Assembly: GCF_016863475.1 (NCBI RefSeq)
Contig: NZ_BOOY01000010.1
Span: 1 to 64,000, forward strand
Source: Spirilliplanes yamanashiensis
Lineage (GTDB): Bacteria > Actinomycetota > Actinomycetes > Mycobacteriales > Micromonosporaceae
Direction of reading: 5' to 3'
Length of the DNA stretch: 64,000 nucleotides
Shown here: piece by piece, positions 28,870 to 37,732 of the stretch
Layout: the number at the start of each line of letters is the position of its first letter
Numbering within the stretch: position 1 is the stretch's first letter
Notes under the pieces: generated by a model
What the model was told of the DNA's origin: nothing
Seen by the model: only the letters and a program-made list of their open reading frames with translations
Database searches by the model: none
Position numbers and translations under genes: made by a program

Positions 28870-30123
28870 CTACGGGTACGGCAGGAACGGCATGAGCGTC
28901 GCCCGGTGGTCGTCGATGTAGCGGGACGGGTCGGCGTCCAGGACCGACGACAGGGCGGTGGCGACGACGTCCCGGAAGTCGGTGGTCGCCTTGAGGTCGC
29001 CGTCGTCCAGGTCGGTCAGGCTCGGCTGCTCGCCGTAGAAGCCGCCCGCCACGTGGTGGCCGAGGACGAACACCGGCCCGGCCGTCCCGTGGTCGGTGCC
29101 GTCCGAGGCGTTGGCGCGCACCCGGCGGCCGAACTCGCTGTAGACGACCACCGCGACCCGCCGGCCGGCCTCGGTCTTCGCCATCCGGTCGGCGAACGCG
29201 GTGAGCGCGCCGTCGAGCTCGCCGAGCAGCATCTCCTGGCCGTCCAGCTCGTCGGCGTGGGTGTCGAAGCCGCCGAGGCTGACCGAGTAGACTCGGGTCG
29301 GCACGCCGGCCTCGACGCACCGGGCGACGAGGGACAGCTGGGCGCCGAGCGCGTTGTCGCCGCCGGTGCCGGTGGCCGTGCTCATCGGCATGTCGGCGCC
29401 GATGGCCGGCGCCGGGTCGGGGCCCGCGACGACCTCGCCCATGCGCAGCAGGTCGGCGTACGCGACGGCGGCCCGGGCCTGCATCTCCGTGTCCCCGGGG
29501 GACGGCCGGCCGAGCGCGGTGACGACGGCGGGGTCGATCCACGACGGCAGCGCCAGGCCGGTGTAGCTGACGCAGGCGCCGATGCGATGCCGGCCGACGA
29601 GCAGCGGCGGCAGCACGGGCTCGAAGCTGACCGCCGCCTCCACCCCGGCGCCGGTGCCGTCCAGCCAGCGGCCCACCCAGCCGGTGGTGGCCGGGGCGGC
29701 CGGGGCGGCGGTCTGCCAGATGTCCATCGACCGGAAGTGGCTGCGGTCCGGCCGGGGGTACCCGACGCCGAGCACGACGGCGAGGCGCCGGTCGTCCCAG
29801 AGCCGCTTGAAGCCGCGCAGCTTCGGGTTGAGGCCCAGCGCGTCGTCCAGCCGGAGCACCGTCTCGGGCGCGTACGCCAGCTCGGGCCGCGCCGAGTGGT
29901 ACGCCGGGTCGGCGTACGGGATCACCGTGTTGAGCCCGTCGTTGCCGCCGTAGAGGGTGACCAGCACCAGCGTGCTCGCCCTGTCCCCGGCGGGCTCCGG
30001 CCCCGGCCGGTCCGCGGTCTGCAGCAGCTCCGCCAGGCCCAGGGCGCCCGCGCCCATCGCCAGGGCGCCCGCGCCGGCGACGCCCGAGGCGATCAGGAAC
30101 CTGCGCCGCGTCGTGAGGTCCAT
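28870..30123 (-). CDS. Tat-exported DUF1501 protein
   Basis: The 417-residue protein starts MDLTTRRRFLIASGVAGAG, a twin-arginine signal. The mature protein has the DUF1501 features LVLVTLYGGNDGLNTVIPYAD, SHFRSMDIWQTA, and VVVYSEFGRRVRANASDGTDHGTAGPVFVLG, resembling sulfatase/alkaline phosphatase-like metal sites. It starts one base after the stop of the DUF1800 gene. The DUF1800-DUF1501 pair is widespread and thought to act outside the cytoplasm in polymer handling, without a proven reaction. Confidence 0.85.
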   Translation of the reverse strand: MDLTTRRRFLIASGVAGAGALAMGAGALGLAELLQTADRPGPEPAGDRASTLVLVTLYGGNDGLNTVIPYADPAYHSARPELAYAPETVLRLDDALGLNPKLRGFKRLWDDRRLAVVLGVGYPRPDRSHFRSMDIWQTAAPAAPATTGWVGRWLDGTGAGVEAAVSFEPVLPPLLVGRHRIGACVSYTGLALPSWIDPAVVTALGRPSPGDTEMQARAAVAYADLLRMGEVVAGPDPAPAIGADMPMSTATGTGGDNALGAQLSLVARCVEAGVPTRVYSVSLGGFDTHADELDGQEMLLGELDGALTAFADRMAKTEAGRRVAVVVYSEFGRRVRANASDGTDHGTAGPVFVLGHHVAGGFYGEQPSLTDLDDGDLKATTDFRDVVATALSSVLDADPSRYIDDHRATLMPFLPYP

Positions 30124-30124
30124 G

Positions 30125-31393
30125 TCAGGTCACCACGTATTCGGGGCTCACCAGGCCGAGGGCCAGCATGAGCCGGGGGTTCGACGCCGTGCGCAGCACG
30201 GCGAGGGTGCGGTCGGACCAGCCGTCCACACAGAGCAGCCCCGCCACCTGCTCCGGGGTCAGGCCGCGGGTCTCCACCAGGCCCGCGAGCTTGCCGGCGA
30301 CGGCGAGGCGCAGCTGCGCGGCGGCCGACGTCAGCCACGCCGCGCCCGACGTCCACCCGCCGACGCTCGGCGGCCGGAACGGCCGCTGGCCCAGCCCCGC
30401 CATGTGCTGCAGGACCGACGTGAACGTCTCGGGCGGCATCGCGGACGGGCGCAGGCCCAGCTGCCGCATCGCGCCGACCAGCCACTCGACGGGCTGCTTG
30501 GCCATGGTGCCCCGGGTAGCGGCGAACGCGGGCGAGGCCAGCATGGCCCGCAGCATCGCCGTCGGCGACGGGAACGCCGCCACCATCGCGTCCCGGACGC
30601 CGGCCGGCAGGGGCTGCGCCGACGACGCGTACCGGAACCACATCCGCGACGCGATGAACCCGGGGCAGCCGGGCTGGTCGAGCACGAGGGTGACCAGCGA
30701 CGACGCGTCGAACCGGCCGGTCGCGCCGAGGATCGTCTTGACGCCGCCGTCGTGCAGCTCGCGCCGGAACACCAGCCGCTCGTTGCGGCGGTCGAGCTGC
30801 CAGCCGGTGAGCGCCCGCCCGGCCTGCTTGACGTCCGCCTCGCCGTACCGTCCGATGCCGAGCAGGAACAGCTCGAGCAGCTCGCGGCCCAGGTTCTCGT
30901 TGGGGGCGGCCCGGGTGTTCAGCTGACCGTCCAGCCAGTACACCAGCGCGGGGTCGACGATCATGCGGTGCGCCATGTCGCGGATATCGCGGGCGGTGCG
31001 CATGGTCAGGTGCTGCCGGAGCATCAGCTGCGGGCTCTTGACCTTGTCGATCGAGGTGGCCCAGTGGCCGTGCCAGAAGAAGTGCAGCTTCTCCAGGGCC
31101 TGCTGGTTGGCGACGGTCATCCGGTCCAGCCACCACCGGCTGATCAGCTCCGTCTGCCGGGCCCGCTGCCGGTCGGCGGCCGCGCGCCGGGCCGCCGACG
31201 GGTTCGGCTCGGCCGCGTACGGGTCCGGCCCCAGGTCCGGCACAGGCGCCCGGCCTGCCCCGACGTCGGGCCCGGGCGGGTCGAGCAGGCCGGCCAGCGT
31301 GCCCGCGTACCCCGTCTGCCGGGCGGCCGTCAGCTCCGCCGCGGTGGGGCCGAAGCCCGCACGCCGAAGCAGGAGCGCGACGTCGTCGGTCAT
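30125..31393 (-). CDS. DUF1800 protein
   Basis: The 422-residue protein starts MTDDVALLLRRAGFGPTAAEL. It has the DUF1800 landmarks KLHFFWHGHWATSIDKV, APNENLGRELLELFLLGIG, LTGWQLDRRN and PFRPPSVGGWTSGAAWL. No signal peptide is visible, so it may travel with its Tat partner DUF1501. ATG 31393 was chosen (GTG 31396 is adjacent). It is divergent from the glycosyltransferase cluster with a 135-base intergenic region. Confidence 0.85.
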   Translation of the reverse strand: MTDDVALLLRRAGFGPTAAELTAARQTGYAGTLAGLLDPPGPDVGAGRAPVPDLGPDPYAAEPNPSAARRAAADRQRARQTELISRWWLDRMTVANQQALEKLHFFWHGHWATSIDKVKSPQLMLRQHLTMRTARDIRDMAHRMIVDPALVYWLDGQLNTRAAPNENLGRELLELFLLGIGRYGEADVKQAGRALTGWQLDRRNERLVFRRELHDGGVKTILGATGRFDASSLVTLVLDQPGCPGFIASRMWFRYASSAQPLPAGVRDAMVAAFPSPTAMLRAMLASPAFAATRGTMAKQPVEWLVGAMRQLGLRPSAMPPETFTSVLQHMAGLGQRPFRPPSVGGWTSGAAWLTSAAAQLRLAVAGKLAGLVETRGLTPEQVAGLLCVDGWSDRTLAVLRTASNPRLMLALGLVSPEYVVT

Positions 31394-31528
31394 CACCGAA
31401 ACATAGGCGAGAGTCGGTGCGCGCGTGAGCCCGCTCCCCGTCGTCGGGTATGCGAGGGCGCTTCGCACTCCTGTAGCATCGCCGCTTGCGCCGCGGGGAC
31501 GGCGTGGTCGAATCCGGGGAGCTGTGCG

Positions 31529-32704
31529 ATGACGGTGGGAGCGTCTCCTTCGGATCATCGCCCGCTGAACGTCCTGCACGTGAGCCACACCGCGCACCGC
31601 GGCGGCGCCGAGCTCGCCCTGGCCCGCCTGCTGTCCGCCGCGCCGGCGTGGACCGCCTCGGTCGTCAGCCCCGCCGACGGGGACGCCTTCGCGGGACTGG
31701 CCGGCCACGGCGTCGGCCTCGACCCCCGCCTGCCCGGCCTGCCGACCGGCGGCACCCGCAGCCGCAACCCGGCGCTGGCCGCGCGCTACCTGGCCGCCCT
31801 GCGGGCCGGCGCCGCCGCGTTGCGCCGCAGCGAACGGTTCCGCGCGGCCGACGTGCTGCACGCCAACACCGCCGCCGCGGCGATCGTCAGCGCCCTCGCC
31901 AACCGGTCGGCGCGCAAGCCGCTCGTCGTGCACCTGCGTGACCTGGTGACGCCCGAGAGCCTGGGCCGCTTCGGGCACGCGGCGTTCACCCGGCTCGGCC
32001 TGCGGCACGCCCACGGCGTCATCGCCAACTCCGCGTCGACGCTGCGGTCCGCCGCCGGCCAGCACGGCTCCGATGTGCCCGGTGCGGTCATCCAGAGCCC
32101 GGCCGGCATCACCCGCCGGGTCGCCGAGCCCGCCACCCGGCCGGCGGTGCGCCGCGTCGGCATGGTCGGCCGGCTCCAGCACTGGAAGGGCCAGCACGTC
32201 TTCCTGGACGCGTTCGCCACGGCGTTCGCCGGCACGGACGTCGAGGCGCACCTCGCCGGCGCGCCCCTGTTCGGTGAGGAGGCGTACCTGCGGGGCCTGC
32301 ACCGGCAGGCGGCGGCGCTGGGGATCGCCGGGCAGGTGCGGTTCCACGGCCACGTCGACGACGTCGCCGCCTTCGTCGAGTCGGTCGACGTCCTGGTGCA
32401 CGCCTCGATCCGGCCCGAGCCGCTGGGCCAGACCGTCCTGCAGGGACTCGCGTACGGCCGGCCGGTCGTGGCGACGGACGGCGGCGGGCCCGCCGAGTGG
32501 ATCACCCCGGGCGTCAACGGCCTGCTCGTCGCCCCGGACCGGCCGGACGAGCTGGCCGCGGCGCTGCGGTCGCTGGCCGGGTCGGCCGAGCTGCGCGCCG
32601 CCCTGGCGGCGGGGGCCGCCCGTACGCCCGGCGTCCGCACCGACGCCGAGTGCGCCGCCGCGCACGCCGACTTCTTCCGCCGGGTGTGGAGCGCGCAGCG
32701 ATGA
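31529..32704 (+). CDS. Family 4 glycosyltransferase (first of cluster)
   Basis: The 391-residue GT-B enzyme has an N-lobe LNVLHVSHTAHRGGAELALARLL, a hinge motif VGRLQHWKGQHVFLDAF, and the donor region SVDVLVHASIRPEPLGQTVLQGLAYGRPVVAT, which contains the EPLG...E-type segment. It starts at ATG 31529 with GGGGAG upstream. It is the first of four coupled rightward genes leading into the Wzx-Wzy fusion, so it likely builds the repeat unit on the membrane lipid. Confidence 0.9.
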   Translation: MTVGASPSDHRPLNVLHVSHTAHRGGAELALARLLSAAPAWTASVVSPADGDAFAGLAGHGVGLDPRLPGLPTGGTRSRNPALAARYLAALRAGAAALRRSERFRAADVLHANTAAAAIVSALANRSARKPLVVHLRDLVTPESLGRFGHAAFTRLGLRHAHGVIANSASTLRSAAGQHGSDVPGAVIQSPAGITRRVAEPATRPAVRRVGMVGRLQHWKGQHVFLDAFATAFAGTDVEAHLAGAPLFGEEAYLRGLHRQAAALGIAGQVRFHGHVDDVAAFVESVDVLVHASIRPEPLGQTVLQGLAYGRPVVATDGGGPAEWITPGVNGLLVAPDRPDELAAALRSLAGSAELRAALAAGAARTPGVRTDAECAAAHADFFRRVWSAQR

Positions 32705-33876
32705 CGACCGGCACCCCGGCGCCCCGCGTCGCCTACGTCCTGCTGCACGAGCCGCGGTACAGCGAAACCTTCATCACCTCGGAGATCCGGGCCGTCCGCG
32801 ACGCCGGGGCCGTCGTCGAGGTCTTCGCCGCCCGCGGCGGCGCGGGCCGCCTCGGCGAGGCCGGGCAGGTCGCCGCCGCCGCGCTGCGCCACCCGGTGCG
32901 GCTGGTGCGGCACCTGCGTGCGCTCGGCCTGTCGGACCTGCCGCGCGCGGTCCTCGCCGCCGCCTTCGCCGTCCGGCTGTCGCGCCGGGTCGCCGCCTTC
33001 CGGCCGGACGTCGTGCACACGCACTTCGTCAACCTGCCCACGGCGGTCGCCGCCCTGGTCGCCCGCGAGCTGGGCCGGCCCGCCACTGCGCTGGCCCACG
33101 CCGCCGACTTCCTCCTCGACACCGACCCCGCCGGGCTGGACCGCCGGCTGCGGCTGCTGTCGCACCTGTTCGTCATCTCGGACGCGGCCGCCCGGCAGCT
33201 GACCGAGCGGGGCGCCGACCTGCGCCGGATCCCGCACTCGGTCGTCCGGGCCGCGTTCGACGGCGCGCAGCACGACCGGGCCGCGCGGCCGGCGGGCGGC
33301 GCCACGACGCTCGTCACGGTGGCGCGCCTGATCGCCAAGAAGGGCGTCGACACCGCCGTCGACGCGGTGGCCCGGCTCGCCGCCGCCGGCGTGGACGTCC
33401 GCTACGAGGTGTACGGCGACGGCCCGCTGCTCGACGACCTGCGGCGCCGCGCCGACCGGGGCGGCGTGGCCGGCCGGGTGCGCTTCCACGGGGCGGTGCC
33501 GCACGAGGTGGCGACGCGGGCGCTGGCCGCCGCGGACGTCGCCGTGCTGCCCTGCCGGCGCGCCCCCGACGGCGACCTGGACGGCATCCCGGTGTTCCTG
33601 ATGGAGGCGGCGAGCCGCGGCGTCCCCGTCGTCACCACGGCCGTCTCCGGCATCCCCGAGCTGGTGGGCGCCGACGGCGGCTGGCTGGTGCCGCCGGACG
33701 ACCCCGCCGCCCTGGCCGCCGCGATCCGGGAGATCACCGCCGACCCCGCCGCGCAGGACCGGCGCACCCGGATGCTGCGGGCCCGCATCCAGGACGAGTT
33801 CTCGCCCGCGTTGCAGGCGCAGCGGCTGCTGCGGCACTGGCGGGCCCTGTGCGGGGACACGCCGGCGTGGCACTGA
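32701..33876 (+). CDS. Family 4 glycosyltransferase (second of cluster)
   Basis: The 391-residue protein begins at ATG 32701 overlapping the previous stop as ATGA. It has VAYVLLHEPRYSETFITSEIRA, which resembles colanic-acid-type WcaL enzymes. The C-lobe reads LVTVARLIAKKGVDTAVDAV and PDGDLDGIPVFLMEAASRGVPVVTT. The DGIPVFLMEA segment is typical of that subgroup. It acts on the cytoplasmic face on a lipid-linked acceptor. The sugar is not predictable. Confidence 0.9.
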   Translation: MTTGTPAPRVAYVLLHEPRYSETFITSEIRAVRDAGAVVEVFAARGGAGRLGEAGQVAAAALRHPVRLVRHLRALGLSDLPRAVLAAAFAVRLSRRVAAFRPDVVHTHFVNLPTAVAALVARELGRPATALAHAADFLLDTDPAGLDRRLRLLSHLFVISDAAARQLTERGADLRRIPHSVVRAAFDGAQHDRAARPAGGATTLVTVARLIAKKGVDTAVDAVARLAAAGVDVRYEVYGDGPLLDDLRRRADRGGVAGRVRFHGAVPHEVATRALAAADVAVLPCRRAPDGDLDGIPVFLMEAASRGVPVVTTAVSGIPELVGADGGWLVPPDDPAALAAAIREITADPAAQDRRTRMLRARIQDEFSPALQAQRLLRHWRALCGDTPAWH

Positions 33877-35063
33877 CCATCGTCTCCACCTTCTTCCCGC
33901 TCCCCCAGGACCGGGGAGACCCGGTGCGCGTCCTCATGCTGCTGCGGGCCGTCGCCGCCGTCCGCGGGTACACGCTGCTCGCGGTGCGCCGGCCGGAGAC
34001 CACCGACGCCGAGGTCGAGCAGCTGCGCGGGCTGCTGCCCGGGGTGGAGGTCCGGGACCACCGGGCCACCCCGTACCGGCTGAACCGGCTCGGGCCGCTC
34101 GGGCGCCACCAGGAGGCGCTGCTGGCCGGCCTGCCCGCCTGGGTCCGCACCCGGTACAGCGGCACCCTGCACGCCGACCTGGCGGGCCGCGGCGGCGCCG
34201 CCGTCGCGATCGGCGAGGCGGCCGCCGCCTACTTCCCCGGCACCACGCTCGACTGGCACTGGGACAAGGCGAACGTGCTCGCGGCCAGCACCCGGCAGGA
34301 CGCCGCGGAGGCGACGACCGCCCCGCACCGCCTGCGGGCGCGGTTCCTGACCGCGGTGTCCACCCGCTTCGAGGGCACCGCCCTGGCCCGCTGCCGGACG
34401 GTGTCGGTGACCAGCGCCGACGAGGACGCCCGGCTGCTGGCGGCGCACGGCCGGCGGGCCGACTTCGTCGTGCCGAGCTGCGTGCCGCTGCCCGACGGCC
34501 ACCGGCCGCGCCCCGTGCCGCGCCGGCTGGTCTGGCTCAGCAGCTTCTCGTACCGGTCGAACCTGCTCGGGCTGCTGCGCTTCCTCGACGAGGGGTGGCC
34601 GGCGCTGCGGGCGGCCGGGCACACCCTGGCCCTGGTCGGCTCCGGCCTCACCGGCGACGTCCGGGCGCGGCTGGCGGCGTACGACGGCCTGGAGGTGCTG
34701 GGGTTCGCCGACGACCTGCGGCCGGTGCTGGCCAGCGCCCGGGCCGGGGTCGTGCCACTGTGGAGCGGCGCCGGCGTGAAGCTCAAGACACTGACGCTGC
34801 TCGCGCACTCCGTGCCCGTCTTCAGCACCCCGGTCGGCGCCGAGGGGGTGCCGCCCACCGACGCGGTGGCCGTGGCGGACACCCCGGCGGCGATGGCGCG
34901 GCAGATCCTCGACACGTCCGGCGCCGAGCTGGACCGGCGCGCCGCGGTCGCGCACCGGCTGGTCGCGGAGCAGTTCTCGGCGGCCCGCTTCGGCAGCGCC
35001 ATGATCGGGGCGCTGGCGCGGCACGGCTACCTCGATCCCGACGGCACCCGCGCGGGCAGCTGA
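33867..35063 (+). CDS. Family 4-like glycosyltransferase (third of cluster)
   Basis: The 398-residue protein starts at GTG 33867, a 10-base overlap with the preceding gene. The opening VALTIVSTFFPLPQDRGDPVRVLMLLRAVA is the GT-B glycan-cluster start with the PxxxGxxxR pattern. The C-lobe includes RLVWLSSFSYRSNLLGLLRFL and SARAGVVPLWSGAGVKLKTLTLLAHSVPVFSTPVGAEG, the TuaH/GT1_WlbH-like signature with GAGxKxK. The stop shares one base with the start of the Wzx-Wzy fusion (TGATG). Confidence 0.88.
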   Translation: MALTIVSTFFPLPQDRGDPVRVLMLLRAVAAVRGYTLLAVRRPETTDAEVEQLRGLLPGVEVRDHRATPYRLNRLGPLGRHQEALLAGLPAWVRTRYSGTLHADLAGRGGAAVAIGEAAAAYFPGTTLDWHWDKANVLAASTRQDAAEATTAPHRLRARFLTAVSTRFEGTALARCRTVSVTSADEDARLLAAHGRRADFVVPSCVPLPDGHRPRPVPRRLVWLSSFSYRSNLLGLLRFLDEGWPALRAAGHTLALVGSGLTGDVRARLAAYDGLEVLGFADDLRPVLASARAGVVPLWSGAGVKLKTLTLLAHSVPVFSTPVGAEGVPPTDAVAVADTPAAMARQILDTSGAELDRRAAVAHRLVAEQFSAARFGSAMIGALARHGYLDPDGTRAGS

Positions 35064-37732
35064 TGTCCGCCCGCAGGCTGGTCTCGGCGTCCGCGGCGAA
35101 CCTGCTGATCCCGATCAGCGGGCTGCTCGTCAGCCCGTTCCTGTCCCGCGAGCTGGGCCCGGACGGCCGCGGCCTGTACGCCGCGCTGACCCTGCCGATC
35201 GTGATCTGCGGCTGGTTCGGCACCTTCGGGCTGCAGGACTCGCTGAGCTACCACCTGCGCCACCACCGGCTGACCCGGTGGACCGCCGCCAAGGTGAGCC
35301 TCGCCGCGACCGTGCCGCTCGGCCTGGTCGGCGTGGGCGTGCTGGTGCCGGCGGGCCTGGTCGTCGTGCCCCCCGACCACTATCGCGAGTTCGTGCTGCT
35401 CAGCCTGCTGGCGCCGCTGCACATCCTGGCCAACCTGTTCATCGGCGTGCTCACCGGGTCGTCGGACATCACCGGGCTGAACCTGGTCAAGGTCGTCCCC
35501 GCGCTGCTGCGCACGGCCGTGGTCATCGCCGCCTGCCTGCTGTTCGACCTCAGCGCGTACGCCGCCGCCGGGCTGTTCCTCGCCTCGCTGAGCCTGGCCG
35601 TCGTCGTCGGCCTGGTCCGGCTCCGCCGCCGCCCCGCGCCGGAGGCGGAGCCGGTCGAAGGAGCGCCCGTGCGGTCGCTGGTCCGGTACTCGCTGGTCTG
35701 CCTGCCGGGCGTGCTGGCCGCCATCTCCAGCGCCCGCCTCGACCAGATGATCGGGGCGCCCGTCATCGGCCTGGAGCAGCTCGGCTACTACGCCGTCGCG
35801 GTCAGCGTCGCCGAGATCCCGATGGTGGTCGCCACGGCGGCGCGCAGCGTGCTCATGGGCCGGCCGGACACCGGTGACCCGCGCCGCAGCGCGGCCCCGG
35901 GCCGGCTGGCGGTCGCCGGGTCCGTCGTCGTCTGCGGGCTGCTGGCCGCCGCAGCGCCGGTCGCGGTGCCGCTGGTGTTCGGTGCGCCGTTCGCCCCGGC
36001 GGTGCGGCCCACCGTCATCCTGTGCCTGGCCACGGTGCTGTTCACCGCCATGGTCATCCTCAGTGCCGCGCTGCTGGCCGACGGCCGCGCCGGCGCCTCG
36101 TCCCGGGCCCTGGTGACCGGCAGCGTCGTGTCGATCGGGCTGCTGTTCCTGCTGGCCCGCTGGGGTGCGGTGGGCGCCGCGTGCGCCAGCCTCGCCGGTT
36201 ACGCGGTGTCGGCGGCGATGTGCGCCGCGGCGGTCCGCCGGATGGCGGGCCCGTGGAGCGTGCGGATGCTGACGGTGCTCTACCGCGACGACGTCGCGGC
36301 CCTGCGGGCCCGGCTGCGCCGCAAGCGGGGCGGCACCCCGGACGAGCCGCCCACCGAGGTCCTCGCCCGGCCCGCTCAGGGGCGCGCGCCCGCCACCGGC
36401 CACCGGCGCCCGGAGAGCGTCGCCGACCGCGTCGCCGCCGCCGTGGCCCGCTGGACCGGCGACGGCCTCGCCACGGCGGCCGTGAGCCTGCTGTTCGTGC
36501 TCGCCTGGCTGCGGCTGCAGCTGCCCCAGCTCATCCAGCTGTTCAGCACGGGCCGGCCGGAGTTCAACTCCCGCGAGGACGTGGCCCCGCCGGTGAGCGA
36601 GCTGCTCGGCGACGCGCTCAGCCTCGGGTTCCTGCTGGTGGCGGCGGCGCTGGCCGTCCGCGGCGTGCTGCGCCGGGAGCGGGCGGGGCTGCCCTGGCTC
36701 GCCCTCGCGCTCGCCCCGCTGCTGGCGCTGGAGGTGGCCGGGGTCGTCGGCGGCCGCATGCCGGGGCTGGTCTCGGTCGCGCTGCCGCTGGCCGCCGTGG
36801 CGGTCTGGCTGCAGCCGCCGCGGCGCGACGTGCTCGGCACGGCCGGCGTCCTCGGCGGGATCACGGCGGCGGTGTCCATGCTGCTCGCGGTGGTGTGGCC
36901 CGAGGTCGGGATGCTGACCGGCGACAGCGCGGGCGCGAAGGCGGTGTTCCTGGGCGGGCTGCTCGCCGGCCCGTTCCTGCACTCCAACGTGCTGGGCATC
37001 GTCCTGGCGCTGAGCCTGCCGTTCGTCTTCTGCGTCCGCCGCGTGCTGGTGCGGCGCGCCGCCCTCGTGCTGATCCTCGCCGCCCTGTTCTGGACCGGGT
37101 CGCGGACCGCGCAGTTCGCCGGCGCGGCCGTGCTCGGCACGTACGCGCTGGTGCGGCTGTCGCGCACCTGGCGCCGGCTGCAGGGCGACCGCCGCGCGTG
37201 GGGCCGCACCCAGCAGCTCCTGCTGGCCGCCCCGGCCGCGGCCGGGGTGGTGCTGCTGGTCCTCACGCCGCTGCTGACCACCGACCCGGCGGCGTTCACG
37301 CGGCGGGGCCAGATCTGGGAGGCGCTGCTGGACCGGTTCGCCGACCGGCCGGTGCTCGGCCACGGCCCGGACCTGTTCCAGGACCCCGGCCTGGCGGCCG
37401 ACCTGGGTGGACAGTTCGGGCACGCGCACAACGGCCTGGTGCAGTTCCTCGTCACCGGCGGCGTGTGCGCGACCGTCCTGTTCGCCGTCCTGGCCGCGGT
37501 GGTGTGGCGCGGAGCGGTGCGCGCGGCCCGCGACGGCTGGCTGCCCGGCGCGCTGTTCCTCGTCGCGCTCGCCTGGACCTCCTGGCTGGAGGCCTCGCAC
37601 CTCGCCACCACCCTGGCCGGGTACCTGGCCTGGCTGCCGCTGTTCGTACTGGCCCGGCTCGCGTACGACACCGCGGCCGATCCGGCGGCGCGGGCCGGCG
37701 CCGCTCAGAAGATGAGCGTGTCCCGCAGGTAG
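35063..37732 (+). CDS. Single-chain Wzx-Wzy fusion: flippase plus O-antigen polymerase/ligase domain
   Basis: The 889-residue protein is a single uninterrupted frame. The N-terminal half (about 1-405) is a flippase with LVSASAANLLIPISGLLVSPFLSRELGPDGRG and 12 to 13 membrane segments. After a charged, disordered linker (about 410-460, RRKRGGTPDEPPTEVL), the C-terminal half is a polymerase or ligase of the Wzy/WaaL family. It has 10 or more segments and the family motif FGHAHNGLVQFLVTGG near residue 784. Normally these are separate genes. Fusion would tie repeat-unit flipping to polymerisation. Its 3' end overlaps the convergent gene by 28 bases. Confidence 0.85.
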   Translation: MSARRLVSASAANLLIPISGLLVSPFLSRELGPDGRGLYAALTLPIVICGWFGTFGLQDSLSYHLRHHRLTRWTAAKVSLAATVPLGLVGVGVLVPAGLVVVPPDHYREFVLLSLLAPLHILANLFIGVLTGSSDITGLNLVKVVPALLRTAVVIAACLLFDLSAYAAAGLFLASLSLAVVVGLVRLRRRPAPEAEPVEGAPVRSLVRYSLVCLPGVLAAISSARLDQMIGAPVIGLEQLGYYAVAVSVAEIPMVVATAARSVLMGRPDTGDPRRSAAPGRLAVAGSVVVCGLLAAAAPVAVPLVFGAPFAPAVRPTVILCLATVLFTAMVILSAALLADGRAGASSRALVTGSVVSIGLLFLLARWGAVGAACASLAGYAVSAAMCAAAVRRMAGPWSVRMLTVLYRDDVAALRARLRRKRGGTPDEPPTEVLARPAQGRAPATGHRRPESVADRVAAAVARWTGDGLATAAVSLLFVLAWLRLQLPQLIQLFSTGRPEFNSREDVAPPVSELLGDALSLGFLLVAAALAVRGVLRRERAGLPWLALALAPLLALEVAGVVGGRMPGLVSVALPLAAVAVWLQPPRRDVLGTAGVLGGITAAVSMLLAVVWPEVGMLTGDSAGAKAVFLGGLLAGPFLHSNVLGIVLALSLPFVFCVRRVLVRRAALVLILAALFWTGSRTAQFAGAAVLGTYALVRLSRTWRRLQGDRRAWGRTQQLLLAAPAAAGVVLLVLTPLLTTDPAAFTRRGQIWEALLDRFADRPVLGHGPDLFQDPGLAADLGGQFGHAHNGLVQFLVTGGVCATVLFAVLAAVVWRGAVRAARDGWLPGALFLVALAWTSWLEASHLATTLAGYLAWLPLFVLARLAYDTAADPAARAGAAQKMSVSRR

